Origin: Tissierella pigra
Lineage (GTDB): Bacteria; Bacillota; Clostridia; Tissierellales; Tissierellaceae
NCBI RefSeq assembly: GCF_009695605.1
Contig: NZ_VUNQ01000003.1
Span: forward strand, 114,224 to 178,223
Direction: 5' to 3'
Length of the DNA: 64,000 bases
Below are positions 1 through 8,321 of this stretch, in pieces; within the stretch, counting starts at the first letter, position 1, and each line of letters begins with the position of its first letter. The notes below the pieces were generated by a model, which saw nothing but the letters and a program-made list of their open reading frames with translations, searched no databases and was not told the origin of the DNA. The translations under genes and the position numbers were made by a program.

Positions 1-196
1 CAGTGCAGCCTGTCCAATTTCAGCTATGTGTATTCCATTAACAAGTAATGCTTTTATCGGTGGAGTTTGAATTGTATGGGGAAAATATGCCTCTAATTCT
101 CCAAAGCCCTGAACCATGACGTATTGCTTCAACATTATTTTCAAAAATCCCACTTGCACCTTCCATGTCTGCTATTAAAATAAGTTGTCTTTTCAT
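1..196 (-). pseudogene. M55 (DppA-like) D-aminopeptidase, internally deleted and frameshifted, cut by window edge
   Basis: A clear ribosome binding site (GGAGG at 203-207) precedes ATG at 196. The first ~28 codons read like an M55 peptidase start, with the metal-binding motif ADMEGASG at residues 9-16. The reading frame then runs to a stop after about 52 codons. A second frame of the same strand reads GFGELEAYFPHT followed by ALLVNGIHIAEIGQAAL, which matches the part of M55 enzymes that lies over 100 residues further on (the NG..IGE.G region). The middle of the protein, including the other metal ligands, is missing and the join is out of frame. I infer an inactivated gene; the rest lies left of the window. 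Confidence 0.7.
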
Positions 197-307
197 TTCA
201 TACCTCCTATCATATATTTTCTTTCTTCATGTAAATTGGAATTAAGAAAATTCAAATTAACCCACTAATGATATTAGCCCTAATCTTCCATTCAGGTATT
301 ATTACTT

Positions 308-568
308 CTACAATTTTTTATAGGTGTTAAAAAACTCCCTTAACTCTTCCTTAGAAACTTCTGAAAGATCATGCCATCGAATTCCTTGTATTGCACCTTC
401 TAAAGCATATAACCTATTTATACAGGCAGAGTCATCGATTTCCTTTATTCTCAGCCAAGCTTGCCTACTACCAGTTTCAATCAACTGATTAATGGTTTCT
501 ATGCCAACTTCATTTAATTGTTGCTCAACTTTGTTTCCAATGTTTATTAATGTTGATAGCTCTCCCAT
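308..568 (-). CDS. TfoX/Sxy C-terminal domain protein
   Basis: An 86-residue protein that corresponds to the stand-alone TfoX C-terminal domain, a small helix-hairpin-helix-like fold. Recognisable features are the start with L..L.NIG...E..L...GI.T...L and the later R.Y.LEGAIQGIRW.DL, ending in a helical tail. In proteobacteria the full TfoX/Sxy protein acts in competence; the isolated C-terminal form in Firmicutes has no established job. The ATG at 568 has a GGAGGAA-like ribosome binding site just upstream. It stands alone among unrelated small genes. Confidence 0.8.
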   Translation of the reverse strand: MGELSTLINIGNKVEQQLNEVGIETINQLIETGSRQAWLRIKEIDDSACINRLYALEGAIQGIRWHDLSEVSKEELREFFNTYKKL

Positions 569-664
569 GGATAATTCCTCCTATTCAAATTTAATAAGTT
601 TCCATAAAGTATCAGTTCAATTGCATTATCCAATCTTGTCAATGTGGTCATTAAGCCATTATTA

Positions 665-1324
665 CTACTCACCATCCTCACCATAAAGCCATCTTATTCC
701 TCCTGGCCAGCCTTTATCACTCATTTCTAGGATACCTTTATAGTACTGATTAATACCACTTACTGAGTAATCATAGTTTATGTGGTCATTTATATAATAA
801 TTTGAAATTGCGATCCCACTAAATTGATTAAAATCAATATCTGAAGTATGTCCACTATATGCGTAATGAATATTAAATAGTTGTATTATACGTGATGGTA
901 ATCCAATTAATTGATATAGAATACAAGCTACTCTAGAAATATCTGTACACCAATTAGAACCACGTTTTATAATATGTTCTTCTGTTCCTCCAAATATCAT
1001 ATCATCTAAATCATCACTTTCAATTATTTCATATAATCTTGAACAAAATGATACAATCTTTATAATCTTATCTTCCACTGAAGTAACTTCAGAAATAAGT
1101 TTATATACAAGACTTTCCAAATCAGCTCTTGAACCTAGAATATATTCAATTTCTTTTTTAGTATAATCTCCATATAAATATTCTTTAGTATCGTCACATA
1201 ATCTAATCATATTTTCAAAAATAACTCTATCTACAGAATTTTTTCCATGAATATCATTTTCCAACATAATTGCATAGGCTCTACCAAACTGATTTATACC
1301 TTTATAAGCTGATAAATTGTCCAT
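665..1324 (-). CDS. transglutaminase-like domain protein
   Basis: A cytoplasmic protein of about 219 residues. The middle part reads RGSNWCTDISRVACILYQLIGLPSR, split here as the catalytic-Cys motif NWCTD and the typical downstream LIGLPSR, and a histidine in SGHTSD sits where the transglutaminase-like fold has its second catalytic residue. Such proteins can be proteases, transglutaminases or inactive binding modules. The start at 1324 is preferred over a longer frame from 1351 because TTAGGAGG sits directly upstream of it. No signal peptide or membrane segment is seen. The substrate is unknown. Confidence 0.65.
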   Translation of the reverse strand: MDNLSAYKGINQFGRAYAIMLENDIHGKNSVDRVIFENMIRLCDDTKEYLYGDYTKKEIEYILGSRADLESLVYKLISEVTSVEDKIIKIVSFCSRLYEIIESDDLDDMIFGGTEEHIIKRGSNWCTDISRVACILYQLIGLPSRIIQLFNIHYAYSGHTSDIDFNQFSGIAISNYYINDHINYDYSVSGINQYYKGILEMSDKGWPGGIRWLYGEDGE

Positions 1325-1406
1325 GTCTATTCCTCCTAAGCTATAAAACATTTTATAATTTCACTTGTATTTAAAAATTATAACAATATTAAAAATGTTG
1401 CTATCA

Positions 1407-1745
1407 TTACCATTTTGAGTTCAATATTTCAGCTTTCTTGATTTCATATTCTTCCTTCGAAATAATTCCATCTTGATATAATTTATCAAGCTTTCGGAGT
1501 TTAGCATCAAAATCCTCTTGCTGCTCATGTATATCAATTTCATATACTCCAGCTCCTTTTGAACTAAATAGATTATATAAATGATACCCCGTAACTCCAG
1601 CAGCACCTAATGTCCAAACTACTCCAAATATCCCCATGACTGAAATTTGAGTAATACCAAATATTACAAAAATAATTCCTATTACTCCTGCTATGGCAGA
1701 ACTAAATTTTGAAGGTTTAACTCTGACTTTCTTCAAACAATTCAC
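1407..1745 (-). CDS. SHOCT-domain small membrane protein
   Basis: 112 residues. Two hydrophobic segments at about residues 17-34 and 36-60 indicate an integral membrane protein. The C-terminal 30 residues (LRKLDKLYQDGIISKEEYE) are a good SHOCT domain, a short helical module usually at protein ends and thought to mediate oligomerisation. The frame opens with GTG at 1745; a TTG three codons later is also possible, as the ribosome binding site is weak. Function unknown. Confidence 0.7.
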   Translation of the reverse strand: MNCLKKVRVKPSKFSSAIAGVIGIIFVIFGITQISVMGIFGVVWTLGAAGVTGYHLYNLFSSKGAGVYEIDIHEQQEDFDAKLRKLDKLYQDGIISKEEYEIKKAEILNSKW

Positions 1746-1902
1746 ATCCTATCTAAAATTTTATTGAAACTTTCAGTGTCCATACTTTTGTAGCCAATAC
1801 AGTGATAACTTCATGAATTATTATAAGCATTAATAATTTGTATTATGGCTAAAAACTACTGATAAAATATTAAATGTAGTTATATTTTGAAGTCCCTATC
1901 TA

Positions 1903-2760
1903 TCAATCCTTTATTTTATTAATGACATTTGATATCCTATATGTGCAATCCTTAATTCGTAAGTCTTTGCTTCTCCATGAATCAGATAATGGAAATCTAA
2001 CTCCATCTTTTACTGTAGTTCCCATGTCCCAAAAACCTTCTGGTTCTTTGTTATTGTTTAACCATTCTACTACAAATTCAAGCTTATTTTTACAACCTGG
2101 GTTTTTATACTTAGACAATAGTTCAATAGCTCCAATATATCTACTGGCCTGTTTCGATTTAAAAAGTTCAGGCAAAACAGATATCTTTTTATCATATATA
2201 TAATAAATACCAGATTGATGTTGCAATACATAATCAAATAATGCTACTGCTACTTCATCCTCAAGAGAGTTAGCAATTAATGAAATTTGATAAAAAGTTG
2301 ATAAATCAAGCAACCGCCCTCCTCTTGGTGGTAATTTATATTTTTTTTGGTATGTTTCTATATAAATATTATTGTCATATACTCCTTTCTCAAAGGCATG
2401 ACTTATTATATCAATCCATTTTCTAGCCACATTATTTGCATTATTATCATCTTTTGTAAATCTTCGTATCCAAGTTGATAACATAAGTGTTGTAAATATA
2501 TTCCAATTATGTAATTTTTCTTTTCGATCAGGTATTTCTTTTTTCCCTGCTAAACAATCTTGCATATAGGATACTGCTTTTATTATGGGACTGTCATTTA
2601 TTGTATAACCTAATATTTCCAATCTTCTTATGGCCTGTTCAGTTGTTATTGGATTTTGTTTCGAAGGTTCACTTAGAGTATGAAAATATCCCCAGGAACC
2701 ATCATCCTTCTGTAAATCAATTATATCCGATGCCCACTTTGAGTTCTTATAATCATTCAT
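1903..2760 (-). CDS. toroid-like (prenyltransferase/terpene-cyclase-fold) hypothetical protein
   Basis: About 285 residues, no signal peptide. The N-terminus has LQKDDGSWGY, a QW-type repeat motif found in alpha/alpha-toroid proteins such as terpene cyclases and prenyltransferase-like domains; a second one near the C-terminus reads NNNKEPEGFWDMG. The acidic DxDD motif of class II cyclases is not visible, so catalysis is doubtful. I read it as a toroid-fold protein of unknown function. ATG at 2760 is chosen as start (GGAGAG upstream, spacing long); the frame is open to 2790. No gene partner is evident. Confidence 0.5.
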   Translation of the reverse strand: MNDYKNSKWASDIIDLQKDDGSWGYFHTLSEPSKQNPITTEQAIRRLEILGYTINDSPIIKAVSYMQDCLAGKKEIPDRKEKLHNWNIFTTLMLSTWIRRFTKDDNNANNVARKWIDIISHAFEKGVYDNNIYIETYQKKYKLPPRGGRLLDLSTFYQISLIANSLEDEVAVALFDYVLQHQSGIYYIYDKKISVLPELFKSKQASRYIGAIELLSKYKNPGCKNKLEFVVEWLNNNKEPEGFWDMGTTVKDGVRFPLSDSWRSKDLRIKDCTYRISNVINKIKD

Positions 2761-2873
2761 AACCACCACTCTCCATTTATAATATGCCACTTAACTTTTT
2801 TTCATATAGGTGATTCGCTAACATCTCGATATTCTTAACAATAATTCCCTAAACTCTGTCCCATGATTCTATT

Positions 2874-2963
2874 TTATTTTGATTTTTCAAATAGCCATTT
2901 ATATAATTCGTCTCTTTCAAATACTGTAGTACATAATTCATGTCCAGCATCTTCTACATAAGT
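2874..2963 (-). pseudogene. C-terminal remnant of an alpha/beta hydrolase
   Basis: A short open stretch reads YVEDAGHELCTTVFERDEL then YKWLFEKSK and a stop. The GHE placement followed by the ELYKWL tail is what the catalytic-His region and C-terminus of secreted or prolyl-oligopeptidase-like esterases look like. It is closed upstream by an in-frame TGA at 2964-2966 and has no start. I infer the decayed tail of a lost gene. Confidence 0.4.
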
Positions 2964-3033
2964 TCAAATAATGGATTTATTTCCTATTTAACATACTATC
3001 CTGATTCAAATTTAGCCTTAATTTATATAAAAA

Positions 3034-3801
3034 CTACAACTCTAAACAAATGGCCATGGATAAGTCTACTAGATTAATTCTAAGATCTTCTCTCCTTACC
3101 CAATTTCTGGAATCCCATTGAATTCCACTTAAGTCATCACCACCATGAAGTATTTGTCCTAAGATAACCTTTCTAAATTTAGATACTGCGAAAAATGCAG
3201 CTGCTTCCATTTCAACAGTTATACACCCTTCTGAAACACGCAATGCTATTTTCTCTTCTGTTTCACGATAAAACGAATCTGTAGTCCATGTTTTAGCTTT
3301 AATAAATGGTATCTGATTATTTTCAAGATAATCTGTAATACATTTTAAAGCCTGTTCGTTGCATTCTACTTCTCTAGATGGTTCTAAATAGTGATATGAT
3401 AATCCTTCATCTCTAACTGCTGAATAGGGAACAACCAAATGTCCTACTTGGATATTCTTCTTCAATACGCCTGCTGCTCCACATACAATGAACTTCTTAA
3501 ATCCCATTGCTATTAGTTCTTCCAGTTGTGCACCAGAACCCGCTGATCCCAAGTAACCTTGAACTATTCCTATTGGTTTGCCATTAAATTCTGTTTCATA
3601 TATAGGCAATACAACTGTTGCTGTATAAAATTTAGCAATTTCCTTTAATTTTCCTTCATCTAACATTTTCTTAATAACATCACCAAAAAATGTAATCACA
3701 CAATACTCAGGAACATCTTGTCTTTTTATAACTTCAGACGGCTCAATTTTAGCCCTTGGACTAGAATCAAACTCCAGTATAGGAAAATCTTTTTTTAACA
3801 T
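3034..3801 (-). CDS. nucleoside phosphorylase (PNP/UDP family)
   Basis: 255 residues, the usual length for this family. Phosphorolysis of a nucleoside to base and pentose-1-phosphate is the expected reaction. Landmarks are GYLGSAGSGAQLEELIAMG near residue 85, the CGAAGVL motif near residue 108, and TVEMEAAAFFAV near residue 197, which supplies the ribose-binding Glu-Met-Glu. The sequence is a divergent uridine-phosphorylase-like member; the base specificity cannot be read. AAGGGAGG lies just before ATG 3801. It is monocistronic by spacing. Confidence 0.8.
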   Translation of the reverse strand: MLKKDFPILEFDSSPRAKIEPSEVIKRQDVPEYCVITFFGDVIKKMLDEGKLKEIAKFYTATVVLPIYETEFNGKPIGIVQGYLGSAGSGAQLEELIAMGFKKFIVCGAAGVLKKNIQVGHLVVPYSAVRDEGLSYHYLEPSREVECNEQALKCITDYLENNQIPFIKAKTWTTDSFYRETEEKIALRVSEGCITVEMEAAAFFAVSKFRKVILGQILHGGDDLSGIQWDSRNWVRREDLRINLVDLSMAICLEL

Positions 3802-3959
3802 GATTTTTCCTCCCTTTTACTATTATTTCTTTTCTCAAATACTCCATTATATTCATTTACCTCAGTTCTCATTACTATTTTGATTATTCATGGACTTGCT
3901 ATAATCCTAAACATATCTAGGTGATTTGCTCCACATACCTATATATATAACATTAAAAA

Positions 3960-4424
3960 TCATAATACAGGATCAATATCAAATGGAAACTGTTTTGCTT
4001 CTTTTGTTTTAAAGTTTACTTTATATCCTACTCCATCCTTATAGAAAAATCCTTCATTAAGTTCAATTCTTACATAACACATATCTTCATCATTCTCATT
4101 ATTATGTGCGAAATACCAAGGCTCAAATACCTTTATCAATTTTTCTCTAATCTCTTTATTTTCCGTTAGCAATGGATGTCCAATATTGTAGCCATTTCCA
4201 CTAAATCGGTAGAACTCATTACATAGTGCAACTGGGCTATTATTCTTTAATTCCTGAACCTTTTGGGTTTTTGAATATGTGACTACATAAAATGAGTTAT
4301 CTTCATAGAAAGTATCCACAACTCGAACTGATGGCACATTATCTTTTACTGTTGCCATTGAAAACTGACAATCCTCTGCAAATAATTCCTTCATGACCTC
4401 CATAGCTTTTTCATAAGCATTCAT
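3960..4424 (-). CDS. pyridoxamine 5'-phosphate oxidase-family flavin protein
   Basis: 154 residues, a split-barrel flavin-binding protein. The N-terminal half has the family pattern CQFSMATVKDNVPSVRVVDT, followed by FYVVTYSKTQKVQELKNNSPVALC, here noted in parts; the C-terminal portion contains FEPWYFAHN. These small anaerobe homologues resemble general stress or nitroimidazole-reductase-like proteins rather than PdxH. The start at 4424 is preferred to a TTG two codons upstream because the AGGGGGA site is 7 bases from it. Confidence 0.75.
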   Translation of the reverse strand: MNAYEKAMEVMKELFAEDCQFSMATVKDNVPSVRVVDTFYEDNSFYVVTYSKTQKVQELKNNSPVALCNEFYRFSGNGYNIGHPLLTENKEIREKLIKVFEPWYFAHNNENDEDMCYVRIELNEGFFYKDGVGYKVNFKTKEAKQFPFDIDPVL

Positions 4425-4537
4425 TTTCAAGTCCCCCTAAAATTTTTATTCATACAGCAAATTCTTATAACATATTTAATTCTGCATAAATTCCCAAATT
4501 CCTTCTTTTTTCAACTAATATTTTCATCTAAATTAAA

Positions 4538-4580
4538 ACAAGGCAGATGATGAAGCATATACCTCATCATCTGCCTTGTT
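4538..4580 (-). terminator. terminator of the hyd operon
   Basis: A 17-bp perfect stem (AACAAGGCAGATGATGA with its complement) and a 9-base loop lie 8 bases downstream of the hydF stop. The minus strand continues with TTTTAATTT. This is a strong intrinsic terminator closing the hydCBA-EGF operon. Confidence 0.9.
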
Positions 4581-4587
4581 CTTTATC

Positions 4588-5802
4588 CTAAAGACTGACA
4601 TTATTCCTGTTGTCTATAAATACCTTTACAGCTCTATTGAGTATTCCAGTCAAATATGCCAATAAGATTCCATAATTGGTAATAGGTACTCCTTTGTCAC
4701 TACATATCTTTATCCTATTTTCCATGATCCTCTTATTTAACATACAAGACCCACAGTGTATTACCAAATCATAGGTTTCTAAATCCTTTGGGAAATCCTC
4801 TCCCATTCTAAAATTAAAGTCTATTTTTTTACCTAAATACTTAGTAAGCAGTGTGGGAATCTTCACCTTTCCTATATCCTCATGAGAGGTGTTATGGGAA
4901 CAACTTTCCATAATTAGAACTTTAGGTACTTCCTTTTCTTTTAACCTTTCAACAGTTCTTATTCCATTTAAGAAAGTATTTAAATCTCCTTTTTGCCTAG
5001 CCATTATAATAGAAAAGCTAGTTAGATTTATACTTTTCGGCACTATTTTATCTACCTCTTTAAATATTTTAGAATCTGTGACTACAAGGTCTATATCCTT
5101 TAAATCCTCTATTGCTGAAACCAATTCTGTATCTCTTACTACATAGGATTTTATTCCATGGTCTAAACAATCTCTTATTAGTTGAACTTGAGGTAAAATT
5201 AGTCTTCCCTTTGGTGCTTCCCCATCTATTGGGACTACCATTATTACCTTTCCACCATGGGAAATAATATCTCCTATTAAAGTTTCCTCCTCCTTTTCTA
5301 CATCAAGTCTTTTTATTAATTCATCCTTTAAAATAGATATTGTGGCATTATCCTTTATAGACATAAATACAGCACTATTCCACTTTCTCTTAATTTCTTC
5401 CAATCTTTCCTCTAAAACTGTATCTATTTTATTGACAACTATAATATAGGGAATATCTCTCTTTTTGAACTCCTCTACAAATTTTTCATGATACTTATTA
5501 TCTATATCATCTATCTCTATTACATATATAGCAAAATCTATTTTTTCTAGGGTCTTTATGGTTTTTTCTACTCTCAGTTCTCCAAGACAACCTTCATCAT
5601 CTATTCCCCCTGTATCTATAAAAACCACAGGTCCAAATGGAATTAACTCCACTGCCTTAGATACTGGATCTGTTGTAGTACCTTTGATTTCCGATACTAA
5701 GGATATTTCCTGCCCTATAATAGCATTCATAATAGATGATTTTCCTGCATTTCTTTTTCCATAGAATCCTATATGTTTTCTATTAGCCTTTGGTGTTTTC
5801 AT
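4588..5802 (-). CDS. hydF: [FeFe]-hydrogenase maturation GTPase HydF
   Basis: HydF is the scaffold that receives the diiron precursor built by HydE and HydG and passes it to apo-hydrogenase. The 404-residue protein has an N-terminal G domain (Walker A GKRNAGKSS at about 13-21, DTGG near 63, NKID near 124), a dimerisation domain, and a C-terminal cluster-binding domain with Cys301-x-His303 and Cys350-x-x-Cys353. All expected iron-sulfur ligands are present. It is the last gene of the hydCBA-EGF operon, 14 bp after hydG, preceded by AGGTGAAAG, and is followed by a strong terminator. Confidence 0.95.
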   Translation of the reverse strand: MKTPKANRKHIGFYGKRNAGKSSIMNAIIGQEISLVSEIKGTTTDPVSKAVELIPFGPVVFIDTGGIDDEGCLGELRVEKTIKTLEKIDFAIYVIEIDDIDNKYHEKFVEEFKKRDIPYIIVVNKIDTVLEERLEEIKRKWNSAVFMSIKDNATISILKDELIKRLDVEKEEETLIGDIISHGGKVIMVVPIDGEAPKGRLILPQVQLIRDCLDHGIKSYVVRDTELVSAIEDLKDIDLVVTDSKIFKEVDKIVPKSINLTSFSIIMARQKGDLNTFLNGIRTVERLKEKEVPKVLIMESCSHNTSHEDIGKVKIPTLLTKYLGKKIDFNFRMGEDFPKDLETYDLVIHCGSCMLNKRIMENRIKICSDKGVPITNYGILLAYLTGILNRAVKVFIDNRNNVSL

Positions 5803-5816
5803 AATCTTTCACCTAT

Positions 5817-7187
5817 TTATAAATATAAATCCCTTTCTCCTTTTTTTATCCTATCTATCTTATTTAAAAGAAGATTTTTTATATCTTCCCTTTCTATATT
5901 CTCTATTTCTCTATTGATCATATTATCTACGGTGTTTTGAAGTTCTTCATCACCATAGTCTAAGGAATATTCTAAAAGAGTCATCATAGCATTCGGTCCA
6001 CAGATATTCTGTATTTGTCCAGATTTTGCAAGACTCATGAATCTGTCTCCAGTTCTTCCCATTCTATAGCAAGCTGTACAATAAGAGGGAACATGTCCCT
6101 CTTCTATTAGCTCTCTTATTACTTCAAAGGGCTTTCTATTATCTGATACTTCAAACTGCAATTTATTTCCTTCTTCACTTTCCTTATATCCTCCTACACC
6201 TGTACAAGAACCTGCACTTATTTGAGACACCCCATATTCTATTACTTCTTTTCTTATCTTATGGGTTTCTCTTGTAGATAAAATAATTCCTGTAAAGGGA
6301 ACTGCCAGTCTTATAATAGCAACAATTTTTTTAAATTCCTCATCAGTTAACAAATAAGGAAATTCTTCTAAGTTCATTCCCTGTGCTTTTTTAAGTCTTG
6401 GTACAGAAATAGTATGAAATCCTACTCCATATTCTCTTTCTAAATATTCATTGTGAAGCATTAAAGCCAATATCTCAAACTTATAATCGTAAAGTCCAAA
6501 TAATACTCCTGCTCCCACATCATCTATGCCAGCTTCCATAGCTCTGTTAAAGGCAGTTAAATGATAATCATAGTTTGCCTTAGGTCCATTTAGATGTGCC
6601 TTTTCATAGGTTGGTTTATGGTAAGTTTCCTGGAATAATATGTAAGTTCCTATTCCAGCTTCTTTAAGTTTTTTATAGTTTTCTACTGTAGTAGATGCTA
6701 TATTTACATTAATCCTTCTAATAACTCCATTATCATTTTGAGTTTCATATATGGATTTTATTGCATCTATTATATAATCTATATCACAATTTACTGGATC
6801 TTCTCCTGCTTCTAAGGCTAATCTTTTGTGTCCCATTTTTTCCAATAGTTTTACTTCTTCTTGTATTTCTTCTTTCGTTAATTTTCTTCTGTTAAATTCA
6901 TTATTGTACTTATATCCACAATAACTACAATTATTTACACAATAATCACTTACATAAAGGGGAGCAAAAATCACAATTCTATTACCATAAATACTTCTTT
7001 TAACTTCTCCTGCAATTTTATAGATTTCCTTTAATTCATTTTCATCTTCTACTTGAAGTAGAATAGCTATATCTTTAAAAGAAAGGTTTTCTTTATTTCT
7101 AGCTTTATTTAGTACTCTTTTAATATCTTCCTTTGCCACATTTTTAGTTTCTTCCAATAATTTATATATAAATTCATGGTTAATCAT
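5817..7187 (-). CDS. hydG: [FeFe]-hydrogenase radical-SAM maturase HydG
   Basis: HydG cleaves tyrosine to make the CO and cyanide ligands of the H-cluster. The 456-residue protein has the radical-SAM motif C-x3-C-x2-C at Cys83, Cys87, Cys90 (CVNNCSYC) and the HydG-specific C-terminal auxiliary cluster motif CTACYRMGRTGDRFM followed by a third Cys in NICGPNA. It overlaps the end of hydE by 8 bp, with GGAGG just before ATG 7187, showing translational coupling. Length and motifs are complete, so it should be functional. Confidence 0.95.
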   Translation of the reverse strand: MINHEFIYKLLEETKNVAKEDIKRVLNKARNKENLSFKDIAILLQVEDENELKEIYKIAGEVKRSIYGNRIVIFAPLYVSDYCVNNCSYCGYKYNNEFNRRKLTKEEIQEEVKLLEKMGHKRLALEAGEDPVNCDIDYIIDAIKSIYETQNDNGVIRRINVNIASTTVENYKKLKEAGIGTYILFQETYHKPTYEKAHLNGPKANYDYHLTAFNRAMEAGIDDVGAGVLFGLYDYKFEILALMLHNEYLEREYGVGFHTISVPRLKKAQGMNLEEFPYLLTDEEFKKIVAIIRLAVPFTGIILSTRETHKIRKEVIEYGVSQISAGSCTGVGGYKESEEGNKLQFEVSDNRKPFEVIRELIEEGHVPSYCTACYRMGRTGDRFMSLAKSGQIQNICGPNAMMTLLEYSLDYGDEELQNTVDNMINREIENIEREDIKNLLLNKIDRIKKGERDLYL

Positions 7188-8238
7188 TATTCTGCCTCCA
7201 TTTTATATTGTCTCCTCTAGACATGTCTATGGAAAATCCTGATGATACTATTCTTTTTTCTATACAATTTCTACACTCTGCTGCTTCATCTCCAGTACAA
7301 ATCTTTCCATTATATAGAGAATATTTTTCTCTTACAGTAGTAGGTGATAGATTTGGCATAACTACATTTGCTCCTGCCTTTATTCCTTTTTCCCTTCCAA
7401 GGGGATCAATGGTTCCTAGTGCTGTTGTTGCTGGTAATAATCCATGGGGTAAAAATAATCTAGTTAAAGCAATCATAGTAATAGTGTCTTCCAAAGTACC
7501 ACCCTGTTGATTTTTATAAATAGTATCTTTATGTGGAATAAATGGTCCTATACCTACCATTTCTGGGTCTAATTCTTTTAAAAATAATAAATCCTTGGCT
7601 AAATCTTCCTTAGTCTGTGTTGGTATACCAACCATAAATCCTGCTCCTACTTGGTATCCTATTTTCTTTAGATTCCACAAGGATTCTATTCTGTTATTAT
7701 AATCTGTATTTATATGTATCTTTTCAAATAATTCTTTACTGGCTGTTTCATGTCTTAAAAGGTATCTATCTGCTCCAGCATTATAATATTTCTCATAGGA
7801 TTCATAAGGCTTTTCTCCTAGGGAAAGGGTAACTGCCACATCTTTATATTTATTTTTTATTTCCTTTATTATTTCCACTATCATATCATCTGAATAGTAA
7901 TTATCTTCTCCACCTTGAAGTACGAAAGTTCTATATCCTAGACTATAGCCTAATTCTGAACACTCCTGAATTTCCTCTAAACTTAATCTATATCTTTCCA
8001 CATTCTTGTTGAAAGAGTTTATACCACAATATTTACATCCCTTTGTACAATAATTACTAAATTCAATTAAACCTCTCATATAAACCTTATTTCCATAGGT
8101 TTTCATTCGGGTTTCATGAGCTTTTTCTATAAGGTAGTCTTTTCCTTGATTTTCAATATGATTAAGTATATATACTATTTCATCAAAATCTAAATAATTA
8201 TTTTTATATAATTTATCTATTAAATTCTTTATCTTCAT
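7180..8238 (-). CDS. hydE: [FeFe]-hydrogenase radical-SAM maturase HydE
   Basis: HydE is the radical-SAM enzyme that acts in building the dithiomethylamine-bridged diiron unit. From ATG 8238 it is 352 residues long, normal for the family. The cluster motif is Cys64-x3-Cys68-x2-Cys71 (CTKGCKYC), followed by LQGGEDNYY, the usual glycine-rich SAM contact. The longer frame from 8307 is rejected: GAGAGGG lies 6 bases before ATG 8238 and the extra residues are not family-like. A hairpin lies between it and hydA. Confidence 0.93.
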   Translation of the reverse strand: MKIKNLIDKLYKNNYLDFDEIVYILNHIENQGKDYLIEKAHETRMKTYGNKVYMRGLIEFSNYCTKGCKYCGINSFNKNVERYRLSLEEIQECSELGYSLGYRTFVLQGGEDNYYSDDMIVEIIKEIKNKYKDVAVTLSLGEKPYESYEKYYNAGADRYLLRHETASKELFEKIHINTDYNNRIESLWNLKKIGYQVGAGFMVGIPTQTKEDLAKDLLFLKELDPEMVGIGPFIPHKDTIYKNQQGGTLEDTITMIALTRLFLPHGLLPATTALGTIDPLGREKGIKAGANVVMPNLSPTTVREKYSLYNGKICTGDEAAECRNCIEKRIVSSGFSIDMSRGDNIKWRQNND

Positions 8239-8274
8239 TGGTTTCCCTCTCTTTAAGTTTCTTAGAGATACTAT

Positions 8275-8309
8275 AATTGGCAATATGGATATTATCCATA
8301 CTGCCAATT
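8275..8309 (-). promoter_or_regulatory. intercistronic hairpin between hydA and hydE
   Basis: AATTGGCA and ATGGAT pair with ATCCAT and TGCCAATT around a two-base loop, with small internal mismatches. It lies between the hydA stop (8322) and the hydE start (8238), with no long U-run. It may trim or stabilise the message so that hydrogenase structural genes and maturases are made in different amounts; that role is inference. Confidence 0.5.
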
Positions 8310-8321
8310 ATTAATTCACAA

